Shown here: piece after piece, positions 35,301-46,663 of the stretch
How positions within the stretch are numbered: the first letter of the stretch is position 1
How the letters are laid out: each line of letters begins with the position of its first letter
Source: Cucumis sativus
Taxonomy: Eukaryota; Streptophyta; Magnoliopsida; Cucurbitales; Cucurbitaceae
DNA: 64,000 nt
Assembly (NCBI RefSeq): GCF_000004075.3
Contig: NC_026656.2
Location: forward strand, 20,594,607-20,658,606
Reading direction: 5' to 3'
Position numbers and translations under genes: made by a program
The notes under the pieces: generated by a model
What the model was told of the DNA's origin: nothing
The model's input: only the letters and a program-made list of their open reading frames with translations
The model's database searches: none

Positions 35301-36100
35301 CAGATTAAACGAGATGTCAAATCGAGTAAAACTCGATTCATTTATATATAAACTAATTAATGATTATGTTCAAATCTATAATTCGAATAATCTCCTTACT
35401 CCATCTATTCTTACCCAACGAGAAAATTTTCAACTTTCTTCTCGTTTATCTTTCAAACTTAATTACTTGTTTATCTTTAAAAGGAAGTTTCAATTCAAAA
35501 CCCAAAAATCAATTAATTAAATGCACTAATACAACGTAAATTTGTCTCAAAAGAATTCTTCTCCTTTTAGGCAATATCATAAATAGATAATAGATAACTA
35601 TATCGTTCTTTTCACACAAATTATTAGTTCAACAATAAGTAGTATATATTCACGACGTTGTCATTTTATATTTGTAGTATCATACACTAATAAGTATCAT
35701 TATGATTAATTTCACTTTACAACAGCTAAAAATCTAAATTTTTTTAAAAAGTAACTACGAATTTAGAAAAATTCATAATTACAAGTACAAAAATATTATA
35801 TCAAATAGTTTATAAGCTTTTTTTTTTATTACCATTAATTTCATACGTTACTTTTCAACTAATAATTCATTGTTTTAACATTTAATTAAATTTTTTGTTG
35901 GTAACGTCAAAAGGGAATCTCCCTAAAATTTGGAGTAATTATCCTACAGAAATAATATAAATATTTCTTAAGAACTGTAAGTAAATTGTTAAATTGTTAA
36001 ATGTATTTAGAAAATACAATAAAAAAATTTATTTTAAATAACAAAATTTATTTTTAATAAACCATGCAAATAAAAACAAATATAATTTATTTTGTTATAT
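32318..36100. other. AT-rich spacer upstream of the OPT tandem pair
   Basis: This holds the 3' UTR of the OXS3-like gene and then AT-rich DNA with poly-A runs near 32877 and 34350. Apart from a small GGGCC-rich island at 34437-34479, no gene or mobile-element protein is seen. Confidence 0.55.
34437..34479. promoter_or_regulatory. Orphan cluster of site II (TGGGCC) elements
   Basis: TGGGCC occurs at 34437-34442 and 34446-34451, with GGCCC at 34474-34478. Clustered TGGGCC/T elements are bound by TCP factors in plant promoters of growth and organelle genes. No gene is recognisable on either side. Confidence 0.3.
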
Positions 36101-36294
36101 TTCAAAATAGACAGTTGAATAAAAATCCTTAATTAAATACAATTAACGTTATGAGTATAAAACGCATTAACCTTCAACAGTTTCTTTGCATTTTCTTTTC
36201 AAACTCACTGAGGTTTGTTGTACACATTCTTTCTTTCTTTCCTCTTCTTCTTCTTCTTCTTCCTCTTCTTTTATTTTTAAAAACTTTTCACAAC

Positions 36295-37371
36295 GCCGCC
36301 CATCGTCAGTTTGACCGCCGTCTCCGGCGAGGATAAGTAATGGGAGAAAGAAACAGTTTCTGATTTTCTTATTTTCTATTTCAATTCTTCTTTATATATT
36401 TTTTTCGTAACTTCTCTCTTTTCACATTCCTTTCATTTACCTTTCCCTCTTCCATTTGGTTTTGGTTTCATTTTTTTCATCTTCTACATTTCTTTGTCAC
36501 AATTGTCAAAAATACCAAAATATGCAAAAATATTTACATTTCCTATGGGTTTGTTTTGTTCTCTGAATTGGTTCTTCTTCTTCTTTTTTATTTTAGGAAA
36601 TTTGTTTTTTCTGGTTCAAGTTTTACATCAGTACTCTTCAAAACCACCAACCTTCGTATTACAAGGTAAGTTTTTTGGAATCTTTTCCTTAAAAACATGA
36701 TACCCACTTGATAAAAACACACCCTCTACCTTTCTTATTTTAGATAATCTACCTATCCATTAAGTTTTTAGGTCGTCTATAAGATTAAGAACAATGTATA
36801 TATTTGTATTTAGAAACACTTTTGTAGTAAAAACAAATAAATACATAAATTGTTTTTTTTTAAGAAAAAAAAAACACTAAAGCTATGTTGGAGTTGGAGT
36901 GAGAATCTGAATCTGCCATATATAATTTCTGCTACCAAATTTGATAATTCAAACAAGGCAAAGTTATGAATGAGTAATTTCATTAGGAGAATTGGATCTT
37001 CCTTTGGTCAAGTGGGTTATATCCAAATATATATTTTTACCATTTTTAATATTTTGCATGGCTGTCTTATTAATAATTATTATTATTTTAAGAGGCTGTC
37101 ATTTTCTTTGATAATAATATATATTACAAGGCTTGGAAATTGGGAGTATTTTTTTTTTCTTGAAAAGGAAGCTCTTATTAATGAATTCTGACTTCATTTT
37201 GAACGTTAATTGGATGCATTGAGACAGAATCAAGAATTCTTTAGGAATCAACTGTATATTTTTCTCTTAAAGTCCAAATTCATTCGAGTGTCATTTTATT
37301 CTACAGACTGAAGTTGTTGTAGAGAGCTTCACCTTGCACTCTACAGCACAGCAAAACAGTCTCTGATTACC
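36295..37371 (+). promoter_or_regulatory. Leader exon and leader intron of OPT copy A
   Basis: A GC-rich block up to 36336 is followed by GTAATG, and CTACAG at 37301-37306 precedes the leader of the start codon at 37372. The same arrangement, at aligned positions, occurs upstream of copy B. That supports a 5' UTR intron at about 36337-37306 that was present before the duplication. Confidence 0.5.
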
Positions 37372-40081
37372 ATGTCGACTACCGTATCAGAGACTCAGAG
37401 TGGAGACCTTCCAATGATGACGGTCGACGACGAGTGCCCGATCAAGCAGGTGGATATTACGGTACCGAAAACCGATGACCCCAGCTTGCCAGTTCTCACA
37501 TTCAGAATGTGGATTTTGGGGATTGCAGCTTGTGTCATACTCTCGTTTGTGAATCAGTTCTTCTGGTACAGATCGAACCCGCTGTCGGTATCTTCGATTG
37601 CTGCGCAAATTGCTGTTGTGCCTCTTGGTCATTTGATGGCCAAGACGCTTCCAACTCAACCATTTTTCAAAGATACACGGTTTGAGTTTACTATGAATCC
37701 TGGTCCCTTCAATATAAAGGAGCATGTTCTGATTACCATTTTTGCCAATTCTGGTGCTGGCTCTGTTTATGCTACACATATTTTGACTGCTGTTAAGCTT
37801 CTTTACAAGAGACAACTCGATTTCTTTCCTGCTTTGCTCATTATGATCACTACTCAGGTGATATGAACGTTTTTTAATTGTGAAAAATATTGAAATGGTT
37901 GTTATGATCTGTTTGCATTATCATGTTGATAACGTTTACATGTTCTTTGTTTTTGTAGATTCTTGGATTCGGCTGGGCTGGAATTTTTAGGAAATATTTG
38001 GTTGAGCCAGGGGAGATGTGGTGGCCATCTACTTTGGTTCAGGTCTCATTGTTTAGGTGATGCTCTTTATTTGAAAATTTTTGGGACTTTTATAATTCTA
38101 TGCATTCATATACGTTTTCTGATCAAGTGAATTTTTGTGATTTATAGAGCTCTGCATGAGAAGGAAAAGAGACCAAAACAAAGCACAACTCTTACACAAT
38201 TCTTCCTCTTGGCCATGATTTGCAGCTTTGGTTACTATATTTTTCCTGGCTATCTTTTCATGATGCTTACCTCTTTCTCTTGGCTATGTTGGTTTAATTC
38301 CAAGTCTCTTTTGCTTCATCAAATGGGATCTGGTATGAAAGGCCTTGGAATTGGCGCATTCGGTATAGATTGGTCCACAATTTCATCTTACCTTGGAAGT
38401 CCCTTGGCTAGTCCTTGGTTTGCCACTGTCAACATTGCAGTGGGGTTTGTTCTTGTGATGTATGTCATGACACCTCTCTGTTATTGGTTAGATGTGTATG
38501 AAGCCAAAACGTTTCCTATATATTCAAGCAGCCTTTTCATGGCGAATGGGCACAAGTACAATATTTCAAGCATAGTCAATTCAGATTTCCATCTTGATCG
38601 AGGTGTTTATAGCACAACTGGGCGTGTGAATCTTAGTACCTTCTTTGCAATGACATATGGTCTTGGATTTGCCACACTTTCTGCTACAGTTGTGCATGTT
38701 CTTCTCTTCAATGGAAGGTAAGCTTCTCGATAAAAACTTCAGATTCCAAAGCGTAAGAAACCATGTTTTACCATGTCTAATGAATTGATGTTCTATATTA
38801 CATTTAGGGAAATATTGAACCAGAGCAAAAGTGCCTTTGGTGGGAAAAGAAAAATCGACATACATACAAAGCTTATGAGAGCTTATAAACAAGTACCAAC
38901 GTGGTGGTTTATCGTCATCCTTGTTTTGAACATTGGCCTCTCTCTTTTTGCTTGTCAATATTACAACATCTCACTTCAATTGCCTTGGTGGGGTCTGCTC
39001 TTAGCTTGTTTTATTGCCTTCTTCTTCACACTTCCCATTGGCATCATTTGTGCTACCACAAACCAGGTGAACCATGGAACACCAATTCCAAACTACAAAC
39101 GTTTTACAATTGTATGTAACCTTGTCTAAGTGATTAATGTTTTTCTTGCTTTGCAGGCACCTGGTTTGAACATTATTACAGAATACATTATTGGTTATGC
39201 ATATCCCGAACGCCCGGTGGCCAACATGTGCTTCAAGGTGTATGGATATATTAGCATGACACAAGCTCTAACATTCGTGTCTGACTTTAAGCTTGGCCAT
39301 TACATGAAGATTCCACCCAAGACAATGTTCATGGCCCAGGTGAATTCTTTTTGTATAACCCTGGTCTATGATTACGGGGTTTAGAGAAGTGCAGGCACCG
39401 TATTGTATTTTGAATATTTTTCTCTAATTCATACGTTTTTTATTGCTTAGTTGGGAATAAACTTTATTGCAGATTGTGGGGACGATCATAGCAGTGTTTG
39501 TATACACTGGAACAGCTTGGTGGTTGATGGGCTCAATTCAAGATCTATGTGACACCAACCTACTACCAGATAATAGCCCATGGACATGCCCAATGGATCG
39601 AGTGTTTTTCGATGCATCTGTAATATGGGGACTTGTGGGGCCTCGTAGAATCTTTGGAGACCTTGGAGAATATGGAGCTGTGAATTGGTTCTTCCTTGGT
39701 GGAGCAATTGCCCCTTTGCTTGTATGGATTGCACACAAGATGTTTCCAAACAAAGCATGGATTCGCTTCATCCACATGCCAGTTCTGTTGGGCGCTACGT
39801 CGATGATGCCACCAGCTACCGCAGTGAACTTCACGAGTTGGTTAATCTGTGGTTTCGTGTTTGGATATTATCTTTTTAGATACAAAACAGAGTGGTGGAA
39901 GCGATACAATTACATATTGTCAGGTGGGTTGGATGCTGGAACTGCGTTCATGACTATACTCATATTTCTTTCATTGGGATCAATTAGTATCGATTGGTGG
40001 GGAAATAATACTGATGGATGTCCATTGGCCTCTTGCCCTTCTGCCAAAGGAGTTGTTGCTCATGGCTGCCCTGTTTTCTAA
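37372..40081 (+). CDS. Oligopeptide transporter, tandem copy A
   Basis: Six exons: 37372-37857, 37959-38056, 38148-38717, 38808-39066, 39157-39339 and 39473-40081, giving 734 residues, the usual length for plant OPTs. After a hydrophilic N-terminus ([17 protein letters not shown]), about 14-16 hydrophobic segments follow. The family's NPG motif is present ([10 protein letters not shown]). The second signature reads KIPPK rather than the usual KIPPR. The C-terminal part has [17 protein letters not shown] and ends in GCPVF. OPT proteins are proton-coupled plasma-membrane symporters that move tetra-/pentapeptides, glutathione or metal chelates, with roles in long-distance iron, copper and nitrogen transport. 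The protein resembles the Arabidopsis OPT1/5/4 group, but I cannot place it to one member. It is a direct tandem partner of the gene at 41261, with identical exon phases. Confidence 0.94.
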
Positions 40082-40564
40082 TCTCTCATAGCTTAGTGCT
40101 TACCATCATGTTCTTATTTTATTTTATTCTTCAACTCTTTCTCTTATTTCATTAGTTACTCTCACATCCTCTCTCTGTTGTAAATTGGATGATTTCTATT
40201 TGGTAAATAACATTCTTCTTTTGTGATATGGTGATTGTTCCATGGGTAACCATATGAAATAACTATTAAAATCAATAAGACTTTTCTTTAATAAAAAAAA
40301 TAAATTAGTTAAGTGAATGAATTTATTTGATTTATTCAATATTTAAATGGATAATACTATGTATCAAAATATTCAAAACTTAAGCTAAATTAACTCAATA
40401 AAATCTAAATATAACAGAGTCAAATAATTATTAAATAGAATAAATTTGGATTATGTATTGTATATTTGTACAAGTAATTCAAGTAACAAATATTTAGATA
40501 TAAAAGAAATGGAAATAGTTTATAAAAATAATCCAAATCCAAATTTCAGTCATAAAGATGGAAA

Positions 40565-41260
40565 ATGAAGTGAATTTAAATAAAAATCCCCAATTAAATA
40601 GGGCTAACATTCTAAATAAGAGGTGTTAGTGTTAACCCTTCAACTGTTTCTTCACACTTTTTCTTGAAGCTCCAACGGATTGAGGTTTGTTTTCCAATGT
40701 TCTTTTTTTTTTCTGGCTAACTGAAAAGTGATCCGCCGAGAAGGCTGCCGTCATAGGGTGGTCCGCCGGTTCCTGCATTATCCGGCGAGAATGAGTAGGG
40801 GAGGCGGTGAGGCGGTGGTCTCTCCTAAGAATCAGAGAGGAAGGGAGGATGAAAAAATATATACACACAATAGATATACATTTATTTTTATAGATAAGTT
40901 AATTTATGTCATATATGTTCTTAAACATTTCTACAATTACGTGCATGAGATATTTATGATCAAATTCAAGGTATATATATATTTAGTAATAAAGAACAAA
41001 TAGAAACTAAGCTAAATTTGTATTATTGATTCTAAGTGGATTTAAAGTACCACCAAACTCCTGTCAATTTGCTTTTATTGCCAAGTGAGTTTGGAGTGAA
41101 ATCTTTGGTTTATGAAATTATGTTTTTGTTAGAATCTTCTTGTTTAGGAATCAAATTCTATATTGCTTTATAATATTATTAAAATTTAACCCAAAGTCTC
41201 CATTTCATGTATAGAAAGTGAAAATTGTGGTGGCCAATCTCACCTTGCACACTGATTACA
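40565..41260 (+). promoter_or_regulatory. Promoter-proximal region, leader exon and leader intron of OPT copy B
   Basis: This sequence is homologous to the region before copy A. The GC-rich leader block ends at 40794 before GTAGGG, and ATAG at 41211-41214 is the matching acceptor. The stretch CTCACCTTGCAC before the ATG is shared with copy A (TTCACCTTGCAC). Inside the predicted intron the sequence has diverged and contains a TATATAT run near 40973. The spacer 40082-40564 before it holds only the 3' end of copy A and AT-rich DNA. Confidence 0.5.
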
Positions 41261-43937
41261 ATGTCGAGTAGTGTTGTATCTGAGATTCAAAGTGCAGAAC
41301 CTGCCGAGGTGACAGTTGACGATGCGTGTCCGATCAAGCAGGTCGATATTACGGTACCCAAAACCGATGACCCCAACTTGCCAGTTCTCACATTCAGAAT
41401 GTGGATTTTGGGGATTGCGGCTTGTGTAATACTCTCGTTTGTGAACCAGTTTTTCTGGTACAGATCGAACCCACTGTCGGTATCTTCTATTGCTGCACAA
41501 ATTGCTGTTGTGCCTCTTGGTCATTTGCTGGCCAAGACGCTTCCAACTCAACAATTTTTCAAAGGCACACGGTTTGAGTTTACTATGAATCCTGGACCCT
41601 TCAATATAAAGGAGCATGTTCTGATTACTATTTTTGCCAATTCTGGTGCTGGCTCTGTTTATGCTACGCATATTTTGACTGCTGTTAAGCTTCTTTACAA
41701 GAGACAACTCACTTTTGTTCCTGCTTTGCTCATCATGTTCACTACTCAGGTGATATGAACGTTTTTTCATTGTGGAAAATATTGAAATGGTTGTTATGAT
41801 CTATTTGTATTATGATGTTCGTAACATTATATGTTCCTTGTTATTGTAGATTCTTGGATTCGGTTGGGCTGGGATTTTTAGGAAATATTTAGTCGAACCA
41901 GGGGAGATGTGGTGGCCATCTAATTTGGTTCAAGTCTCATTGTTTAGGTGATGGTTTAATTATCATCATCCTCTATTTGACTAATTTTGTTGAATGAAGC
42001 TTATATTCTTTGCTTTCATGTAAGATTTCTCATTGATTAAGTGGACTTTTGAGATTTGTAGAGCTCTGCACGATAAGGAAAAAAGACCAAAACGAAGCAC
42101 AACTCGCACACAATTCTTCCTCTTGGCCATGATTTGCAGCTTTGCTTACTATGTTTTTCCTGGCTATCTTGTCATGATGCTCACCTCTTTCTCATGGCTT
42201 TGTTGGTTTAATTCCAACTCTCTCTTGCTTCATCAAGTGGGTTCTGGCATGAATGGCCTTGGACTTGGTGCATTTGGTATAGATTGGTCTACGATTTCAT
42301 CATACCTTGGAAGTCCTTTAGCCAGTCCTTGGTTTGCCACTGCCAATGTTGCTGTTGGGTTTGTTATTGTGATGTATGTCATGACACCCCTTAGTTATTG
42401 GTTAAATGTGTATGGGGCCAAAAGGTTTCCTATATATTCAAGCAGCCTTTTCATGGCGAATGGTCATGAATACAATATTTCAAGCATAGTCAATTCAAAT
42501 TTCCATCTTGATCGAGGGGTTTACAGCACAACTGGGCCCGTAAATCTCAGTACCTTCTTTGCTTTGACCTATGGTCTTGGATTTGCTACACTTTCTGCTA
42601 CTGTTATGCATGTCTTTCTCTTCAATGGAAGGTAGATAACCTCTCAGCAAAACTTGGACAAATTAATTGTTTGTGGAACCTTTTCTAATTTGATACATAT
42701 TACGTGTAGGGAGTTGTTGAACCAAAGTATGAGTGCATTTGGTGGGAAGAGAAAAATTGACATCCACACAAAACTTATGCAAGCTTATAAACAAGTACCA
42801 ACATGGTGGTTCATCATCATCCTTATATTGAACATTGCACTCTCCGTTTTTGCTTGTCAATATTACAATGCCTCACTTCAATTGCCTTGGTGGGGTGTAC
42901 TCTTAGCTTGTTTCATTGCCTTATTTTTCACACTTCCCATTGGCATCATTAATGCTACCACAAACCAGGTGAACCATGGAACACCAATCCAAACTACAAA
43001 TGTTTTGTAATTGTACGGAACCTTGTCTAAGTGATTGATGTTTTTCTTGTTTGTAGGCACCTGGTTTGAACATTATTACAGAATACATTATTGGTTATGC
43101 ATATCCCGAACGCCCGGTGGCCAACATGTGTTTCAAGGTGTATGGATATATTAGCATGACACAAGCTCTAACATTCGTGTCTGACTTTAAGCTTGGTCAT
43201 TACATGAAGATTCCACCCAGAACAATGTTCATGGCTCAGGTGAATTTTCTACAACATTGGCTAATTAAAATGTCAAATATAGTAACCAAGTGTGTGAAGT
43301 TGCTCATAGCAAACAATCTCTATTGTAGGTTGTAGGGACAATCATAGCAGTGTTTGTTTACATTGGAACTGCTTGGTGGTTGATGGGATCAATTCAAGAT
43401 CTGTGTGACACCAACCTGTTACCAGAAAACAGCCCATGGACTTGTCCAATGGATCGAGTGTTTTTCGATGCATCTGTAATATGGGGACTTGTGGGGCCTC
43501 GTAGAATCTTTGGAGACCTTGGAGAATATGGAGCTGTGAATTGGTTCTTCCTTGGTGGAGCAATTGCCCCTTTGCTTGTATGGATTGCACACAAGATGTT
43601 TCCTAACAAAACATGGATTCGCCTCATCCACATGCCAGTTCTGTTGGGTGCTACGGCGATGATGCCACCGGCTAGCGCGGTGAACTTCACGAGTTGGTTA
43701 ACATGTGGTTTCCTGTTCGGATATTTTCTTTTCAGATACAAGACAGAGTGGTGGAAGCGCTACAATTACATATTGTCTGGTGGGTTGGATGCTGGAACTG
43801 CATTCATCACAATACTCCTTTTTCTTACATTGGGATCAAAGGGTATTGATTGGTGGGGAAATAATATTGATGGATGTCCATTGGCCTCCTGCCCTTCTGC
43901 TAGAGGAGTTGTTGTTGATGGCTGTCCAGTTTTCTAA
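41261..43937 (+). CDS. Oligopeptide transporter, tandem copy B
   Basis: Six exons: 41261-41749, 41850-41947, 42062-42631, 42710-42968, 43057-43239 and 43329-43937, giving 735 residues. Exons 2-6 match copy A in length base for base; exon 1 is one codon longer. The start at 41261 is chosen because it aligns with the start of copy A. The upstream extension of the frame to 41225 has no ATG. Motifs: [10 protein letters not shown] and a canonical KIPPR (copy A has KIPPK). The differences between the copies are scattered through membrane segments and loops, and both frames are intact, so both are probably functional. Family role as for copy A: proton-coupled uptake of short peptides, glutathione or metal chelates at the plasma membrane. 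Confidence 0.94.
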
Positions 43938-44376
43938 TCTTTTATATTTCTTAATTTAGCATAATTTTTCTTTCTTAATTCTTCTTTTCTAGTTCTGTAA
44001 ATTAAACTATTCTTTTTATTCTTTGGTTAAATAATATGCATAGTTTTTTTAAAAAAAGAATTAGTTGATTTATGATGTAATTATGATCCGTTTCATTTGC
44101 TGAAGTTCAACACCAAACTCCTCCAAAAAATATAAAGCCTTTATAACAGTACAAAATATGGAAAAGTAAAATCACTCCAATTTTGACTCTTTTTTTTCTT
44201 TTTAAATTAGGAGAAATATTAGCATAAACAATTCTTTGAGATTTTTTCTTTAAAATTGAAAAAACTGACAAACTATTTATGTATTTTATATAACTATCAA
44301 CCATGACTTACCGATATACGATGGCCAAAACTCTTCCTATCTAGCCATCCTCTCTCACCAAACACTACGAAGAAGG

Positions 44377-44568
44377 ATGAAGATGGTTGCCAACTTGCCA
44401 GTCGATTTGGGAAGGAAGAAGAGCAGAAGTTTCTTCACGAAGGAAAAGTTTTCGGAAAGATTTGAATATCAAACCGTTCCTCACGATACACTTTCCTCAT
44501 ATGCATCTCTCCAGTTTTCATATTTGGCACAATATTTAAGCTATTCTAGTTTAAAGCACTTTGGGTAG
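44377..44568 (+). CDS. Doubtful small ORF, 63 residues
   Basis: An ATG-initiated frame lies between OPT copy B and the PTRHD1-like gene, with a basic patch (DLGRKKSRSFFTKEKF) and no recognised domain. It overlaps the upstream region of the next gene's promoter. It could be a real micro-protein, a gene fragment or chance. Nothing homologous occurs after OPT copy A. Confidence 0.2.
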   Translation: MKMVANLPVDLGRKKSRSFFTKEKFSERFEYQTVPHDTLSSYASLQFSYLAQYLSYSSLKHFG

Positions 44569-44604
44569 AATAGATCATTAATACAGGCCTGAACGCCAAG
44601 TATA

Positions 44605-44656
44605 TGGGCCTATGAATAGAAGCCCATTATTCAGGCCCAACGTAGCCATATAAAAT
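44605..44656 (+). promoter_or_regulatory. Site II elements and TATA box of the PTRHD1-like gene
   Basis: TGGGCC at 44605-44610, GCCCA at 44622-44626 and GGCCCA at 44634-44639 are site II (TCP-type) elements, followed by a TATA box TATAAAAT at 44649-44656. The start codon follows at 44732. This layout is typical of plant housekeeping genes of translation and organelle biogenesis. Confidence 0.6.
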
Positions 44657-44731
44657 TCCCGTACGGCGGGTTTTACTTGAAATCTTAAGTTGGGTAGCAC
44701 GGTTTGGTGTGCTACTTCGTGTGAAGATATC

Positions 44732-45812
44732 ATGACTTGTGTAATTTCAGCTTCTCGATTCACACTCTCCATTTCCAAATCCATCAGCCTCTGCTCATGT
44801 CCAAGGTCTAGGGTTTTCCCATCTTCTTCTCTTTCTCTCCACTCTTCCATTCGGAAAACCCATCCATTTTGCTCCGCCTCCATGAGTCAATCTGTTGAAA
44901 CTAATTCAGTTTCTACACCGGACGACGCCGGAGCAAAGGCGGAGGAGACACCCGCCGACGTTTTGATTCAGTACGTGGTGCTTCGGAGAGATCTGATTGA
45001 TTCCTGGCCGCTTGGTAGCGTCGTAACTCAGGGATGCCATGCTTCTGTCTCTGCCATTTGGTTGAATAAAGATGATCCCCACACTTCCGACTACTGTAAT
45101 CCACATAATATCGATTCTATGCATAAGGTTAGTCGAATTCTTAATCTCTTAATTTCAACTTCATTACTAAATTATCTTTTTCGAGTAGTGTGGTATGCAT
45201 CTATAGACTTGATCATTTTCTATTGATACGCTGCAAATTGGCTTTGTTGTTGCTAACGTTTATGGATGAGACGTTATGAGCAATTTGGAACTTTTGAGTT
45301 GTGGTTCTGGTCGTTGCCTTCTTTATTTAGTTTGGAACGAATGTTATATGTATCTGTCAAGCATTTTAGAAGAACAATTGTTCGTTGGAAGATATGTGTT
45401 GTACTTGCTCGTATTGGGCTGAATGCTTTGGTTTTTCCTCCTAATCTCCATATGGTTGTATCTCCCTTGCATCTCCACCACCCGTACTCATAGTTCAAGC
45501 AGAGATCATTACCTGCTTATCTCTACTTGTACATTTTATTTTTTAAATTACAGATCTTCCACATTCTACAGATTCCTGAAGCTGTTCTGGACTTTTTGAT
45601 CAGTCTTGACTTTATTTCACTTTATGTAGGTTACTCTTGAAGTGAAAGGAGAAACTCAAATGGTTAACTTATCAGAGAAACTCAAAGCGAACTCAATCGT
45701 TCATAAACTATGGATAGAACAACCAGAAAACATTCCAACATGTCTTGCTACAAAACCCTACCCCAAATCTGTGGTATCGCCATTTTTTAAAAAGCTAAAA
45801 CTCTGTAAGTGA
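44732..45812 (+). CDS. PTRHD1-like peptidyl-tRNA hydrolase (PTH2 superfamily)
   Basis: Two exons, 44732-45127 and 45630-45812, joined in phase 0, give 192 residues. The PTH2-type core begins at about residue 75 with VLIQYVVLRRDLIDSWPLG. It has the GCHASVSAIW helix, then in exon 2 VTLEVKGETQ, HKLWIEQPENIPTC and ATKPYPKS, the characteristic end of the PTRHD1 subgroup. PTH2 enzymes cleave the ester bond of peptidyl-tRNA released by stalled ribosomes; activity in the PTRHD1 branch is less well established. Residues 1-50 are Ser/Arg-rich with few acidic residues, like a plastid or mitochondrial transit peptide. A second in-frame ATG at 44882 (MSQSVE) would give a 142-residue form without it. It is convergent with the zinc-ribbon gene at 46259. 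Confidence 0.88.
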
Positions 45813-46258
45813 AGTGATGGAATATTGAATTGCAATGAATTGATGAGTAATTCTGCCTTTACAACGTTCCACCCCCACCCAAAAAAGAATCTCTCTTGAA
45901 CTCAACTTTAAAAGGGTTGCTAACTCTTACGTTCCTCTTCTAGTTCATATTAAAATACGCATGATCATACTTTTATGAAGACACCTAGAATTACAAACGA
46001 TTTCTGCAGAGAAAGAGATCGTGGGGCAAAGACAAAGTAGCTTATAATCATAAAAGAGATACGTGGGAGAAGAAAGGCAAAAAATTTCAGGTAATCAAGG
46101 TACGTATATGAATATCTCTATTTCTTATACAGTATATATTTTACACAAACACTGATCAAATTAACCAAACAAAGATAAAATTAGGTCAACCCTCCTCTCT
46201 AAACTTCACAGATCATGGGAAAAGTAACAACAACTGTATAAGGTAACAGTGTTTTTAT
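45813..46258. other. Convergent 3' UTR region
   Basis: This 446-base stretch separates the ends of two convergent genes and must hold both 3' UTRs, which may overlap. A G-rich, more complex segment at about 46008-46100 shows no reading frame of note. Confidence 0.5.
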
Positions 46259-46459
46259 CTACTGCATAACAAGTTGTCTAGTGCACATAGTGCAATAGAA
46301 CTTGCGTTTGGTTTTCCAGTAAAGAGGAACGAAACAGAACCTCCATTGGCTTTCAACGTCAGTGGCTTGGATCATACCTCCACAGAAGGGGCATACCCCT
46401 GGAGCTGGTTGCCTAGACAAAACCCTTTGATCCTCATCGCACACAAACACCAAACACAT
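46259..46459 (-). CDS. Small conserved plant zinc-ribbon protein
   Basis: A single exon encodes 66 residues starting MCLVFVCDEDQRV. Two CxxC pairs (Cys23/Cys26 in CPFCGG, Cys56/Cys59 in CTMC) flank a WRFCFVPLYWKTKRKFYC core, a likely zinc ribbon. The frame stays open upstream to a stop at 46547-46549 with a very Lys-rich run but no ATG, so the start at 46459 is the only ATG choice. Proteins like this are conserved in land plants, some misnamed methionyl-tRNA synthetase. Their function is unknown to me. The compact TATA promoter with a heat-shock-like element upstream suggests stress control, by inference. Confidence 0.82.
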   Translation of the reverse strand: MCLVFVCDEDQRVLSRQPAPGVCPFCGGMIQATDVESQWRFCFVPLYWKTKRKFYCTMCTRQLVMQ

Positions 46460-46597
46460 CTTCTTCTTCACCTTCTTTAGGTTCTTGCTTTTCTTCTTAA
46501 GTCCTCTGGCTGAGGGATTCTTTTTGCTATTCGTTGGTCTGTTTTGTTATGGGTTTGAATGAAAAGTCTGGTTTTGGGAAAGTTGTGCACTTGGAAG

Positions 46598-46663
46598 ATT
46601 TTATAGGGAAAGATAAGGAAGTTTCATGGAATTTGTGGCTAAACCGCGTATCTAGAAGATTCT
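46598..46663 (-). promoter_or_regulatory. TATA box and heat-shock-like element of the zinc-ribbon gene
   Basis: On the minus strand TATAAAAT lies at 46605-46598, about 140 bases before the start codon. Further upstream, TCTAGAAGATTCT at 46651-46663 contains GAA and TTC units with heat-shock-element spacing (nGAAnnTTCn plus a partial third unit). A second GGAAGATTTT lies beside the TATA box. Confidence 0.45.

Larger units (their letters stand above)
36110..43950 (+). repeat. Tandem segmental duplication containing two OPT genes
   Basis: Unit A (about 36110-40100) and unit B (about 40570-43950) are direct repeats. Besides the coding exons, the upstream non-coding DNA matches. AATAAAAATCC is followed by AATTAAATA in both; TTCAACAGTTTCTTTGCA pairs with TTCAACTGTTTCTTCACA; GAGGTTTGTT corresponds to GAGGTTTGTT; and a GC-rich leader block contains TCCGGCGAG in both (36322 and 40781). 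The duplication therefore included the promoter-proximal region. The leader introns differ in length (about 970 and 420 bases). Confidence 0.88.

Noticed and set aside
41240-41770. 176-residue minus-strand frame opposite OPT copy B exon 1 (and its twin opposite copy A)
   Set aside because: It is repeated in both copies only because the underlying plus-strand exon is duplicated; no recognisable protein.
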